A stretch of DNA of 64,000 nt. It comes from Mesoplasma sp. JKS002658. Its GTDB lineage: Bacteria; Bacillota_I; Bacilli_A; Mycoplasmatales; Mycoplasmataceae. The DNA lies in contig NZ_JAKNSW010000003.1 in assembly GCF_023566355.1 (NCBI RefSeq), positions 1-64,000 on the forward strand. Direction: 5' to 3'. How positions within the stretch are numbered: the stretch's first letter is position 1; the number at the start of each line of letters is the position of its first letter. Below the pieces are notes generated by a model. That model searched no databases. It saw only the letters and a program-made list of their open reading frames with translations, and had not been told where the DNA came from. Below, in pieces: positions 33,689-45,750 of this stretch. Made by a program: the position numbers and the translations under genes.

Positions 33689-35658
33689 TATTTATCCCCA
33701 AAGTTAACATCAGTTAAATCAAATAATTGGGCAGCCTTGTCTAATAATTCTTGGCTTTGTTCAAGTTGATGACTAGTTGCCTTCTTTTCATTTGCAGTAT
33801 AAAAATTGTCAAAGTTAATTTGTGTATACTCAGGTAGAAAGTTTTTTTGCTTTAAATCAGCAAAGGTAGTTTTAGTTTCTTTTCACATTGAAGCACTTAC
33901 TCCGTACACCACATACTTGTCTTTCAATACCTTAAACAAAGCAGCACTAATTTCTGGCTTAACTAACGATAAATTAATCAAATTAGCACTGATAAAATTA
34001 TCAGTAGTAATAATAATTTCAGAACGATTAGCCGCAGCAATCTTTGCTCCATAAAAAGCTGAAAGTTGATAAGCTTCATCAGAAGAGATTAACTCATTGG
34101 CTTGATTAGTTTCAAAAATCTTTTGGAGTTTATCGTTTAATTCATGGCGAAGAGTAGGGTTTTCTTCCTGAACCACCCCCATTAAAACATTAATTAAATC
34201 ATCAATTAAGTAATTAATCTTTGGTTCGTTCAAACTAACTTCAATTAATTGGTGTTGATGATCAATTAACGCTTCTAAACTTTGAGTAGTTTTAGTCAAA
34301 GGATTAAGGTTTATTTTTTTAGAAGGATTTGGTTGTGATTGATTAATAATTTCAGAATATTCATCAACACTAAGAGTTTTACTCGTCTCTTCTTTTTCTG
34401 ATAATTCTGCAGTAGTTAGATTTTCTCTCAAAGGTTCTTGATCTACTTTTATTTGCTGATTATCTGGTGTGGAAGGTGATGACACAATTTCATCAGATGC
34501 TTCTTTTTGCTTTGGATTAAGCACGACCTTCTTTGTGACTACTGCTTGTGATCTTCCACTTGATAGTTGTGAATCCATGGTTTGAATCGTTTTTAAAACA
34601 CTCAACAAAATATAGTCAAAGCCAGCCGTGGTATTTTTGGTTTTAATATAAGCTTGAGTTAGATTATCAGTGATTAAAAATAAATCGTTTAAAGGAATGG
34701 TTTTAAATGCCATTGCATCCTCAACATTAAGTTCAGTGAGAAAGCTTTGATCAAGAGTTAACTGGTATTCAATGATTTCTTTAATCATTTTGATTAAAGC
34801 CAATGTTAAAAGGTTGAAATCCATTCCTTGTTGACGACTGTGCTCAAAATAACTAATTACTTCCTGACTTTCGTGATTTAAAATCTGGTGAATAATCGCT
34901 AACTTTTCTGCTTTAGTAGCGATATAAAATAAAGTTTTTACCTCTTCAATATCAATTTTTTTAGAATCATAAGCTACGACCATTAATTGTTCTAAATCAT
35001 TTAAAGCATCCCGCAACGATCCTTCACTAATCGCATAAATTTGTCTGGCGGCTTCTTGACTTAAATGATAACCTTCTTCATGAGCAATAAAATCAATTCG
35101 AGCAGTTAAATCTTGGTTACTAATTCGTTTAAAGTTAAACGTTTGGCAACGCGAAATAATTGTTTGGGGAATCTTGTCATATTCAGTGGTCGCCAGAATA
35201 AACACCACATGTTTTGGTGGTTCTTCTAAAGTCTTTAATAAAGCGTTGAAAGCAGCTTTTGAAAGCATGTGAACTTCATCAATAATATAAACTTTATATT
35301 GGCCAATAATTGGTAAGGTTTGGACATTATTTTTAATATTACGAATTTCATCCACTCCGTTGTTAGAAGCAGCATCAATTTCATAAATATCAGGAAACTG
35401 GTTATTGTTAAAAGTCTGACAATTAGCACAAGCATTACACGAATCACCGTTCTGCAAGTCTAAACAATTAATTCCCTTTGCTAAAATTCTCGCCACTGAC
35501 GTCTTTCCAGTTCCGCGTTGACCCGCAAACAAATAAGCATGATCAAAATTATTGTTCTTTAATTCAAACGTTAAAATCTCCACAATATTTTGATGACCAG
35601 CAACATCTTTAAAAGCATTCGGACGATAAACTCGGTATAAAGAATTATGTTGTTGCAT
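33688..35658 (-). CDS. dnaX: DNA polymerase III gamma/tau subunit
   Basis: A 656-aa clamp-loader ATPase. Walker A AGQRGTGKTSVAR is near residue 45, zinc cysteines span CLDLQNGDSCNACANC near 65-80, Walker B is YIIDEVHMLSKAAF near 125, followed by TLEEPPKHVVFILATTE and the SRCQTF sensor. A variable C-terminal region follows. A TGA near residue 592 codes for Trp, after which the frame continues 64 codons to the TAA at 33688. I see no slippery A-run with a stop that would make a short gamma form. It is upstream of and coupled to recR. Confidence 0.95.
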
Positions 35659-35809
35659 TTCGTTTTCACCTCTTTTGCTCCTTAATTATATAATTAAATG
35701 TTTCTTTTTTTCTTTTCGCTAACTTTTTGCTATGAAAAAACATAGATATTTACAAAATTTGGGTGTATAAATTCTATGAGTGATTTATGAGAAATGAGTT
35801 TGAGAACAA

Positions 35810-36148
35810 ATGAAAAAATATATGTTAGATGATAAATTTTGTCCCGTGGCCAAGACCCTTGAAGTCATTAATACACCATGGAAGATTTTAATCGTTTATA
35901 AGTTAATAAATGGGACATTACGTTTTAACCAAATCAAACGAGAAATTCCTAACATCTCTGAAAAAATGTTAAGTGTTTCGTTGAAAGAGTTAGAATCTCA
36001 AAAGATAATTAATCGAGATGAGATTCATAATGGTCCGTTGAGGGTTGAATATAAACTAAGCCAAATCGGGAATGACTTAATTCCGATTATCAGTGCCGTT
36101 ACCGAATTTGGCAATAAAAATTTTAAACCAATTGAAAAAATCGCTTAA
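35810..36148 (+). CDS. HxlR-family transcriptional regulator
   Basis: A 112-aa winged-helix protein with the HxlR hallmarks: CPVAKTLEVINTPWKILIVYKL at residues 11-32, LRFNQIKREIPNISEKMLSVSLKELE around 37-62, and VEYKLSQIGNDLIPIISAVTEFG at the end. Cys11 is the conserved N-terminal cysteine that senses oxidants or electrophiles in some members. It is alone on the plus strand among minus-strand genes, with a weak ribosome site and its own terminator; no obvious partner gene is adjacent. DnaX is divergent and TadA convergent. The target is unknown. Confidence 0.88.
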   Translation: MKKYMLDDKFCPVAKTLEVINTPWKILIVYKLINGTLRFNQIKREIPNISEKMLSVSLKELESQKIINRDEIHNGPLRVEYKLSQIGNDLIPIISAVTEFGNKNFKPIEKIA

Positions 36149-36161
36149 TCAGCGATTTTTT
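36135..36161. terminator. Terminator between hxlR-type gene and tadA
   Basis: AAAAAATCGC/GCGATTTTTT hairpin, with T or A runs suitable for both convergent genes; it overlaps the last codons of the regulator. Confidence 0.8.
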
Positions 36162-36600
36162 ATCGTAAATTATCATCAAAAAAAGTTCTTAATTTCGTTT
36201 GATAAATTTTTTCTTGTTCTCTAGTTCCTGCCTTTTTTAAAATGACTTCTCTGCTATTTAAGGCAAAACTTTTAGTCACTGTGTTTTTATTATTATCAAT
36301 CACATAACAGATTTCATCAATTCTTGCCTGACGAATTGCCCCAAAACACATATCACAAGGCTCAAGACTAGTATAGATTTTGCACCCCTTAAGATTGTTA
36401 GTAGTCTTTATTTGGAAGGCATCGTTAATGGCATTAATTTCAGCATGACCACAAATTGTTTTAGTTTTCATCCGGTTGTTATATGACTTAGCAATAATGT
36501 TTTGGTCTTGATCAATAATAATCGCACTTGCAGGGATATCATCACTACTTAAAGCCAAATCGGCTAAAACCATTAATTCATTAAAGTATTCGTTTTCCAT
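36160..36600 (-). CDS. tadA: tRNA-adenosine deaminase-like cytidine/adenosine deaminase
   Basis: A 146-aa zinc deaminase with HAEINAINDAF near residue 52 (H-A-E: zinc ligand and proton shuttle) and SLEPCDMCFGAIRQARI near 82 (P-C-x-x-C: the two zinc cysteines). Length fits TadA, which makes inosine at the wobble base of tRNA-Arg(ACG). The C-terminus is less typical, so a nucleoside or guanine deaminase cannot be excluded. It is adjacent to the SRP RNA gene and upstream region of serS, as often seen near dnaX-recR in Firmicutes. Confidence 0.8.
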   Translation of the reverse strand: MENEYFNELMVLADLALSSDDIPASAIIIDQDQNIIAKSYNNRMKTKTICGHAEINAINDAFQIKTTNNLKGCKIYTSLEPCDMCFGAIRQARIDEICYVIDNNKNTVTKSFALNSREVILKKAGTREQEKIYQTKLRTFFDDNLR

Positions 36601-36611
36601 TTTCTTAACCT

Positions 36612-36690
36612 CACAAAAGAAAAACCACTATACAAGACGCTTTTCTTTATAGCTGCTACCTTCCGGTCCTGACTAGATTCAGATGCAATC
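36612..36690 (-). ncRNA. ffs: Signal recognition particle 4.5S RNA
   Basis: On the minus strand the sequence contains the SRP domain IV core, TCAGGACCGGAAGGTAGCAG, with flanking bases that can close the hairpin (the Ffh-binding symmetric loop and the GGAA tetraloop). A TATAAA-like -10 lies just upstream (plus 36690-36700) and a U-rich end at about 36612-36624. Ends are approximate. It lies between tadA and serS, a typical position near dnaX. Confidence 0.9.
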
Positions 36691-36726
36691 TTTATAATGG
36701 CAACATTATTTTATCATTAATTCTAC

Positions 36727-37992
36727 TTACTTTAAGAATTTTTCACCATTAAAGTAAGGTTGTAATTTAGCGGGTAGAACAAGTTTTTCTCCATCATAAT
36801 AGTTCTCTAAAATAGCAGCAATCAAGCGATCGATTGCCACTCCACTTCCATTAAGAGTATGTGCTAATTTTGTTTCATTATTATCATCCTTATAACGAAT
36901 CATCATGTTCCGTGCTTGAAAATCACCGCAATTAGAACAAGAAGAAATTTCTCGATATTTATTTTGTGATGGAAACCAAACTTCTAAATCATAAGTTTTT
37001 GTCGCACTAAAACCTAAATCCCCAGTACATAACTCCACCACGCGATAAGGTAAATCAAAAAGCTCTAAGATTAATTGGGCATCCTCAACTAATAGTTCTA
37101 ATTCTTGGACTGAATTTTTTTGTTCAACAATTTTTACTAGCTCCACTTTATTAAATTGGTGCAAACGAATTAATCCTTTAGTGTCTCTTCCTGCACTTCC
37201 AGCTTCTTGACGAAAACATTGACTAAAAGCCACATATTTTTTTGGTAATGTTTTTAAATCAAGAATCTCGTTAGCATGAATATTAGTTAAGGGTACTTCA
37301 GCAGTGGGAATTAAATACTGATTCCCAGTAATATAAGCGTCCTCAGCAAACTTAGGTAATTGTCCTGTTCCATACATTAATTCTTGGTTCACAATTACTG
37401 GAACAAACATTTCTTGATAATCGTGATTAGTATGAGATTGAATCAATAAATCTGCTAAAGCTCGCACCATTTTTGCCCCTTGGTTGGTATAAACCACAAA
37501 ACGTGAACCACTTAATTTTGCACCTAAATCAAAATCAACTAAATTTAATTTCGTAGCAATCTCCCAATGAGGGACTGTTTGTTCTTTTTTCTTTTCATCA
37601 CCCCACCTACGGATTTCTTGATTATCATTTTCATCAATACCGACTTTGATTTCAGCATCAGGAAGATTAGGAATGGTACGTAAAAAACGGTCTAATAGAT
37701 AATTAACTTCTTTAAGTTGTTCATCATATCTAGTAATAGCTTGGTTAATTTTACCAACCCTGGTCTTGATTGATTCAACCTCATCATTCTTTTTTGCTCG
37801 AACTAGTTCACCAATGGTTTTTGACAAATTGTTACGATCACTTTTTAACTTTTCAACATCAATCAAAATTAGTTTCCGTTGGTGGTTTAACTCTACTATC
37901 TTGTGAACGTCGCTAGTGTAATCAGCATTACGAGAATTCAAACGTTTAACGACCTCTTTTTGGTTGGCTTCAATAAAATTAATATCTAACAT
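36727..37992 (-). CDS. serS: Seryl-tRNA synthetase
   Basis: A 421-aa class II synthetase. An N-terminal coiled-coil arm covers about residues 1-105 (HQRKLILIDVEKLKSDRNNLSKTIGE). Motif 2 is FRQEAGSAGRDTKGLIRLHQF near 262 and motif 3 NGSGVAIDRLIAAILENY near 380. The REISSCSNCGDFQARR-like region is present as REISSCSNCGDFQARNM. No internal TGA. It probably has its own promoter to the right, in the 200-nt gap shared with the divergent cassette at 38197. Confidence 0.96.
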   Translation of the reverse strand: MLDINFIEANQKEVVKRLNSRNADYTSDVHKIVELNHQRKLILIDVEKLKSDRNNLSKTIGELVRAKKNDEVESIKTRVGKINQAITRYDEQLKEVNYLLDRFLRTIPNLPDAEIKVGIDENDNQEIRRWGDEKKKEQTVPHWEIATKLNLVDFDLGAKLSGSRFVVYTNQGAKMVRALADLLIQSHTNHDYQEMFVPVIVNQELMYGTGQLPKFAEDAYITGNQYLIPTAEVPLTNIHANEILDLKTLPKKYVAFSQCFRQEAGSAGRDTKGLIRLHQFNKVELVKIVEQKNSVQELELLVEDAQLILELFDLPYRVVELCTGDLGFSATKTYDLEVWFPSQNKYREISSCSNCGDFQARNMMIRYKDDNNETKLAHTLNGSGVAIDRLIAAILENYYDGEKLVLPAKLQPYFNGEKFLK

Positions 37993-38152
37993 CGTTAAAC
38001 TCCCTTTTAGTTATAAATAAATTATAATCGTTAATTAAATTAAGAAAATATTTTCCAAAAGAAAGAAATCAGGTTTAAACATAAATACTTAATTAACAGA
38101 TTTATTTCAACAAAATTTAATCAGTAAACACCAATAAGTTTATCTGTAAGCA

Positions 38153-38158
38153 TATAAT
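38153..38158 (+). promoter_or_regulatory. -10 box for the three-gene cassette
   Basis: TATAAT 39 nt before the ATG at 38197; an AAAGGA ribosome site follows at 38187-38192. Confidence 0.6.
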
Positions 38159-38196
38159 GAAAAAAGGGAGACTGAAGTCTTCTGAGAAAGGAAAAT

Positions 38197-39009
38197 ATGA
38201 AAATATTATTATCGATTTTAGGCTCACTAACAATTGCCGGGTCGGGGGCAACATCTCTTGCCAACATTACTCATCAATCTACAAAAACTAATCACAGTAG
38301 TATTATTAGGAATCAAAATGTAGAGCAAAAATTTGTTACAAATGAATTTGTAGAAATAAGCACTAATAATTCTACTGATAAGAATGAAAAATTATTAGAT
38401 TATGGTTATAACATTCAAACTCAAAGTGAGGAACAATTCAATATTTCCCAATTTTTAGAACAATATTTAACTACTCATCCAGATAGTTCGTTAGAAGATG
38501 ATCTTCTTAGTTCTTTAGTTCTAATAAATCAAAGCATCCAAATAAATTTTGATTTATTAGAAGTTTACAAGAGCGATACTAAACTTTACAACATATTAAC
38601 AAGTACGGAACTTGTTAATAATTTAAATGCTATTTATAACCAAAAACTCTTAACTTATGATGCTGATTATCAAGTTTTTAGTTTCGGAGATGAAAATTTT
38701 AAAATCGAAAGTAATCTTTCTAAATCAATCTGAATTGAAATTCATTGATATTGATTTGGGTATTTTAAAGTCCATCTTAATCATGATTTAACTCAAAAAA
38801 TAAAAAGAGCCTTAGATACTGGAGGTGCGACTATTGGAGTAATAATGAGCGTCTTCGATCAAGAACCTACAACTAAAATAGTTTTGGCTACTTTGGCAAT
38901 TTTTTGCATCCTTAGTGCTTGGTTGTTCAGTGAATACGACCACGGCAAAGGAGTATGAATAGGGTGTTTTTTAGGTAATGTTGGTTTAGGATGAGGTTCT
39001 AACAAATAA
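38197..39009 (+). CDS. Secreted/membrane protein of unknown function, first gene of cassette
   Basis: A 270-aa protein. A signal-peptide-like N-terminus (MKILLSILGSLTIAGSGATS) resembles local lipoprotein leaders but has no lipobox Cys (TSLANIT). The middle is polar and Asn/Ser-rich (residues 25-195). The last 70 residues turn hydrophobic: TGGATIGVIMSVF, then a membrane helix at about 228-247 (KIVLATLAIFCILSAWLF) and a Gly/Trp-rich tail, DHGKGVWIGCFLGNVGLGWG. No family is recognised. The tail composition resembles that of small secreted peptides or bacteriocin-like proteins, but this is impression only. It is transcribed with two paralogous membrane proteins; the next ATG is 2 nt after its stop. 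Confidence 0.75.
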
Positions 39010-39011
39010 TC

Positions 39012-39668
39012 ATGCAAATAACTAAGAAAATTTTATTGTCTTTAACACTTATCTCAAGTATTGTTCTTGCTCCTTATATGTTTGATTTACTCCACAGTAA
39101 AGGGATTAATATTATCCTTGTTTGGCTCACTTCCTTTGTTTTCTTGTGTGCAGCTATTTCTAGTATTTGTTGAATGAACAATATTAATAATTTTTGATTA
39201 TGAAAGTTACCCTCATTATTAATTCTGCCATTCAGTATTCCTTTTTTAATTATTGATTATCTTGAATCTAAAAGAACAATAATAATTCAAGAACCAATGA
39301 ATAGAAAAACTAAGATGATAATAGTTTGAATATTATTCATTATAAATTTACTTATTTTTACTTTTATTATCGTTTTTTCTTCGCTAAAAGGACTGCCGTG
39401 ACTTATAGCACACAATATAAAATACTTTTCCAATACCACAGAAGCACTATTTTGAGAAGAATTAGTCGTTTTATTCTTACTTGCTCTTGGTTCGGTTTTC
39501 TTAATTATTAATTTTTATTATCCAAAAAAAGTGTTTAAAGTTTTAAGTTTAAGTGGTTTGATATTCAATTGATTCTATCTGTCCTTAGAAAGAATTGATG
39601 AAAAGGGAATCTGCTTCTTCATTAAACATAAAAATATTGTAAAAATAGAGAAAGATCCTAACAAGTAA
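39012..39668 (+). CDS. Multispan membrane protein, cassette gene 2
   Basis: A 218-aa integral membrane protein, very rich in Ile, Leu and Phe, with five predicted helices (about residues 7-24, 35-53, 67-84, 103-122 and 150-170). It is a paralogue of the next gene: both have MQxTKK at the start, 'ISS-x-CW...NFWLWKLPSLLILPFSIPFLIIDYLESK' in the middle, and 'NFYYPKKVFKVLSLSGLIFNWFY' near the end. TGA codes for Trp repeatedly. The stop overlaps the start of gene 3 (TAATG). Placement after a secreted-looking protein would suit an immunity or export role, but nothing in the sequence proves that. Confidence 0.75.
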
Positions 39669-40384
39669 TGCAAACAACCAAAAAGGTTCTACTTTCCTTA
39701 ATTTGCATTTTCAGTGCTTGTCTTGGTATTGAAGAATTGTTTACAGCAATTTTGAATGTTATCAATCCGCCTTGATATGCTGGCGATACAGGTATAAACA
39801 TTATTTTTTCTTGAATAGTTACAGTAGCTTTTATTTTTGCCTTCATTTCAAGTCTTTGTTGAATCACTAATGTTGGCAAAGGATTTTGGTTGTGAAAACT
39901 TCCAGCTTTATTAATCCTTCCTATTAGTATCCCTTTTTTAATTATTGATTTTATTGAATCAAGAAAGTCAAAAGAAGTAATTAGTAAAACAACAAATGAA
40001 CAAAATGGATTAACGCTTTTGTGAGTAATTTTTGGAATTAATTTAGCTTTTGGAATAGTTGTGATTTTAGTTTCAATTAGAGAAATGTTTTGAAATTTTA
40101 TCTTAAACTATATAGTAAAAAGTCACCATCTTGACATTCCAAATGGTATCGATTTAATCATTTCAGGTATTGGAATTATTATTGGATTAATCTTGATTAT
40201 TAGTTCTATTTTTTTGGTGATTAACAATTATCATCCTAAAAAGGCCTTTGAAGTTTTAAGTTGATTCGGATTTCCTATTAGTTGATTTTATTTGTTATTG
40301 AAAACAATTAATCAAAAAGAATCTCATTATTTCTTTAAAAAAAATACAACCAATTCTTCTACTCAACAAATTTTAGTAGATTAA
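39668..40384 (+). CDS. Multispan membrane protein, cassette gene 3 (paralogue of gene 2)
   Basis: A 238-aa integral membrane protein with about five helices, related to the previous gene by tandem duplication: shared leader MQTTKKVLLSL, shared central LWKLPALLILPISIPFLIIDFIES block and shared NNYHPKKAFEVLSWFG-like end. It differs in the loop following helix 1 and in the C-terminal tail. Start and previous stop overlap by one base, so translation is coupled. It ends just before a terminator shared with gyrA. No family is recognised. Confidence 0.75.
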
Positions 40385-40422
40385 TAATCCTATCTATTTA
40401 GTATTGTGAATACAAGCAAAGA

Positions 40423-40453
40423 AAAACTCCTTATTTTCTTAAGGAGTTTTTTT
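40423..40453. terminator. Bidirectional terminator, cassette / gyrA
   Basis: AAAACTCCTT/AAGGAGTTTT hairpin with T runs on both sides, between the convergent cassette and gyrA. Confidence 0.85.
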
Positions 40454-43013
40454 ATTCAGTAATAGTTAAATCATCATCATTGTCAAAAATTTGCGTGATA
40501 TCAATTGTCTGATCATCATTGTCAAAAATGATGGTTGGTTCAAAGTTTTCCTCATAATCAAGATCTTCTAACCCATGCTTATTGTACTCTAAAGCAACAG
40601 CACTAATTTCTTGGTTAGAACCTAAATTAATTCCTTTTACTCCCCTGGCAGTTCTTGAAAGAGTCGGAATGGCACTAACTTTAGTTTTAATCAAGTTACC
40701 ATCACTTGAAATGATTAGGAGTAAATCAGTTTCTCTAGCAGCTAATAAACCACTAAATTTTCCTTCATTAAGGTCCATAACCTTAACCCCTTTACCATTT
40801 CTTCCACTAATACGGTATTGATCAATCTTAGTTTTTTTGAAATTACCTTTTGAAGAAATGGTAATAATTTCATCAGTTCCAAACGAAGTTGTCGCTCCCA
40901 CTACCTCATCATGTTCTTCTAACTTAATTCCTTTTACTCCAGTAGCAGTTCTAGATAAAGAGCGAACAATGCGTTCATCAATTCGAATTACTTTACCAAG
41001 AGTTGTTGCAATAAAGATGGTTTCTTCACCAGTGGTTGGTAAGACTGTAATTAAACGGTCACCCTCTTTTAAAGAGATGGCAATTTTTCCGTTTTGGTTT
41101 ACCCGGTTAAAGTTTTCAATCTCAGTCTTCTTAATTGTTCCTTTTTCAGTAACAAATACTAAATACTTGAATTTTTCTTTATTATTTCTAAGCGGGAGAA
41201 TGGCAGTAATTTTATCTTCTTTAGTTAAACCTGGTAAAAAGTTAAGTGCAGGAATTCCCTTTGAATTTCGTGAATATTGTTGCACTTGATAAGCTTTTAC
41301 CCGGAACACTTTTCCAGAATCAGTAAACATCATGACCCAGTCACGAGTTTTACCCATTGCTGCAATTACAATCGGATCATTGTTATTACTATTAACATTA
41401 ATTCCGCGACCACCACGTTTTTGAACCTTAAATTCGTTTGGGTCAACTCTACGCAAGTTACCTTCTTGAGAAAGTAAGATAATCATTTTTTGATCAGGAA
41501 TTAAATCTTCATCATCAATATTTAATAATCCATCAGAAATGGTTTCAGTTCGACGAGCATCACCAAATTTTTCACTAATTTCATTTAATTGATTGATTAA
41601 AACTTGGTTCTGTTCTGAAGAATCATTAATTAATAAGTTCAAATAATCTAAACGAGTAGAAATTTCATTCATTTCAGTATGAATTTTTTCTTGTTCTAAA
41701 CCAACTAAACGTTGCAGGCTCATTTCCAAGATCGCTTTAACTTGGTCTTCATCAAATTCATAAGTAGTCATTAAAGCATTTCTAGCAATTTCCACACTTT
41801 GCGAATCACGAATCGTTTTAATAATTGGATCGATGTAATCCAATGCTTTGCTTAAACCTTCTAAAATATGTAAACGTGCTTGTTTTTTTGTTTGTTCAAA
41901 AAGTGAACGTTTCACAATAATTTCTAGTTGATAATCAACATAATAACGAATAATTGATTTTAAATCCAAGAGTTCAGGAACATTATTTCGCAACGCTAAT
42001 AAATTAATTGAAAAACTGCTCTGTAAAGGAGTTTGACGGAACAATTGGGAAAGAATCAATTCTGGATTAGCCTCTTTTTTTAGGTCAATCACAACTTTAA
42101 TTCCTTCTTTTAGGTTAGATTCATCACGAATATCACTAATTCCGTTAATTTCTTTATTACGAACCAAATCAGCGATTTTTTCAATAATCTTAACTTTATT
42201 GGTTTGGTAAGGAATTTCAGTGACAATAATTCGGTCTCGACCTTTATAGTTTTCGGTTTTGGTTTTAGCACGCATACGCACACTACCCTTACCAGTTTTA
42301 TAACCTTCTCGCATTGATTTTCCGTTAGTCATTAATGCTCCGGTCGGGAAGTCTGGACCTTGAATATAATCATCTAATAATTGATCAATTGTAATTTGGG
42401 GGTTATTAATATAAGCAATAATTGCATTATTCACCTCAATTAAGTTATGAGGAGGAATATTAGTAGCCATTCCCACAGCAATTCCCATTGCTCCATTAGC
42501 TAAAAGGTTAGGAAAATAACCAGTTAAGTAGGCTGGTTCAATTTCAGAAGCATCATAGTTATCAATGAAAGGAACAGTTTCCATATCAATATCTTTAATT
42601 AAATAACCAGACATTTTTGTTAATCTGGCTTCAGTATAACGCATTGCAGCAGCGCCATCCCCATCGATTGAGCCAAAGTTTCCATGACCATCAACCAGAG
42701 GATAACGATAAGAGAAATCCTGAGCCATTCTGACCATCGAATCATAAACAGCAGTATCTCCGTGAGGGTGATACTTCCCAATCACTTCTCCTACAATTCG
42801 TGCAGACTTTTTGTGCGGTTGGTTAGCTGTAATCTTCAAGTTATCCATCGCATAAATAATTCTCCGATGCACTGGTTTTAACCCATCACGTAAATCTGGT
42901 AAGGCACGTGAAACAATAACACTCATTGAGTATTCTAAAAAGTCACGACGAACTTCGGTTGCAATATCAATTGGTTCTAAGCGGCCATGGCCAAATTCTT
43001 CTTTTTCACTCAT
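40452..43013 (-). CDS. gyrA: DNA gyrase subunit A
   Basis: An 853-aa topoisomerase subunit. The active-site region [14 protein letters not shown] carries the catalytic Tyr near residue 122. The quinolone-region [19 protein letters not shown] lies near 82-100. The C-terminal beta-pinwheel contains KRGGRGI, the GyrA box (Q-K-R-G-G-R-G) that separates GyrA from ParC. The acidic tail contains [17 protein letters not shown]. No internal TGA. It introduces negative supercoils with GyrB, whose gene is upstream but separated by the deoxyribosyltransferase gene. Confidence 0.97.
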   Translation of the reverse strand: MSEKEEFGHGRLEPIDIATEVRRDFLEYSMSVIVSRALPDLRDGLKPVHRRIIYAMDNLKITANQPHKKSARIVGEVIGKYHPHGDTAVYDSMVRMAQDFSYRYPLVDGHGNFGSIDGDGAAAMRYTEARLTKMSGYLIKDIDMETVPFIDNYDASEIEPAYLTGYFPNLLANGAMGIAVGMATNIPPHNLIEVNNAIIAYINNPQITIDQLLDDYIQGPDFPTGALMTNGKSMREGYKTGKGSVRMRAKTKTENYKGRDRIIVTEIPYQTNKVKIIEKIADLVRNKEINGISDIRDESNLKEGIKVVIDLKKEANPELILSQLFRQTPLQSSFSINLLALRNNVPELLDLKSIIRYYVDYQLEIIVKRSLFEQTKKQARLHILEGLSKALDYIDPIIKTIRDSQSVEIARNALMTTYEFDEDQVKAILEMSLQRLVGLEQEKIHTEMNEISTRLDYLNLLINDSSEQNQVLINQLNEISEKFGDARRTETISDGLLNIDDEDLIPDQKMIILLSQEGNLRRVDPNEFKVQKRGGRGINVNSNNNDPIVIAAMGKTRDWVMMFTDSGKVFRVKAYQVQQYSRNSKGIPALNFLPGLTKEDKITAILPLRNNKEKFKYLVFVTEKGTIKKTEIENFNRVNQNGKIAISLKEGDRLITVLPTTGEETIFIATTLGKVIRIDERIVRSLSRTATGVKGIKLEEHDEVVGATTSFGTDEIITISSKGNFKKTKIDQYRISGRNGKGVKVMDLNEGKFSGLLAARETDLLLIISSDGNLIKTKVSAIPTLSRTARGVKGINLGSNQEISAVALEYNKHGLEDLDYEENFEPTIIFDNDDQTIDITQIFDNDDDLTITE

Positions 43014-43031
43014 TTTAAGGTTTCCTTTCTA

Positions 43032-43604
43032 TTATTTTTCAAAACCGTGATAAACACTTTCACTATCATGATACAAGTGTTTAATATCAAACCTTTGTCG
43101 GTAATCTTTTAAATCACCAGTTTCAAAAGCTTTGATAGCTTCACGAGCTGATTGGTGAGAATCACACAAAGTAAGTCTAGGTACATCTCCAGAATTTAAA
43201 TCTTCATCATAGAAAGCACCAGTAATCATTTCATTTAAACCAAAACCAACAATTTCACCCTTAATGATTCCTTGTTTATATCTAAAATCAGAAATAATTG
43301 GATAAAGTCGTTTATCAGGATTATTCTTTGCCATTTCAACAACTAATCCAAATTCCATATGTGTTCCTGAATCTCAACCATCAATCTCTAAAATCACATA
43401 TTCTGCTGCTTTTAGTCCTGCATAATCTAACTCAAAAATCTCTTTGTTGGTTGGAGCAGTACCTTGATTAGTATCAAAATCTACTGGATTTTTAATCTCA
43501 TAATCAGGAAAAAGTTCACGCAAAACTGCTCCCTCTCTTTTTCTTTGATCTCACTGCGCTTCGTTAAACATTGATCCAGCGTTGTAAATAATTTTCTTTG
43601 TCAT
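43032..43604 (-). CDS. Nucleoside 2-deoxyribosyltransferase family protein
   Basis: A 190-aa protein. IIYNAGSMFNEAQWDQRKREG forms the N-terminal base-binding region, LDYAGLKAAEYVILEIDGWDSGTHMEFGLVVEMA near residues 65-95 holds the conserved D-x-D-x-G-T-x-x-E-x-G (catalytic Glu in HMEFG), and the C-terminus is variable. Such enzymes swap bases between deoxynucleosides and support salvage in mollicutes that lack de novo synthesis. TGA Trp codons at QWDQ and DGWDS. It sits between gyrB and gyrA, 29 nt after gyrB and 18 nt before gyrA, so it probably shares their transcript. Confidence 0.85.
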
Positions 43605-43633
43605 AAATTTATTTCTCTTTCTTAAGTTAATTG

Positions 43634-45559
<1,926 letters not shown>

Positions 45560-45750
45560 TTTTATTGATTTCCTTCATAGAATCAATGGAGCTTTTAAAA
45601 CCCATTTATCATACTAATTATATCATTTTTTTGCTTTTAAAACGATGTATAAAGAAAAGCAATTATCGAATTATCACCTACACATAAAATTAAAAGAAAC
45701 TCGTAAATAAAGCATTTTTTCGTCTTTTTGAGTGAATTTTCTAAAAAGTT

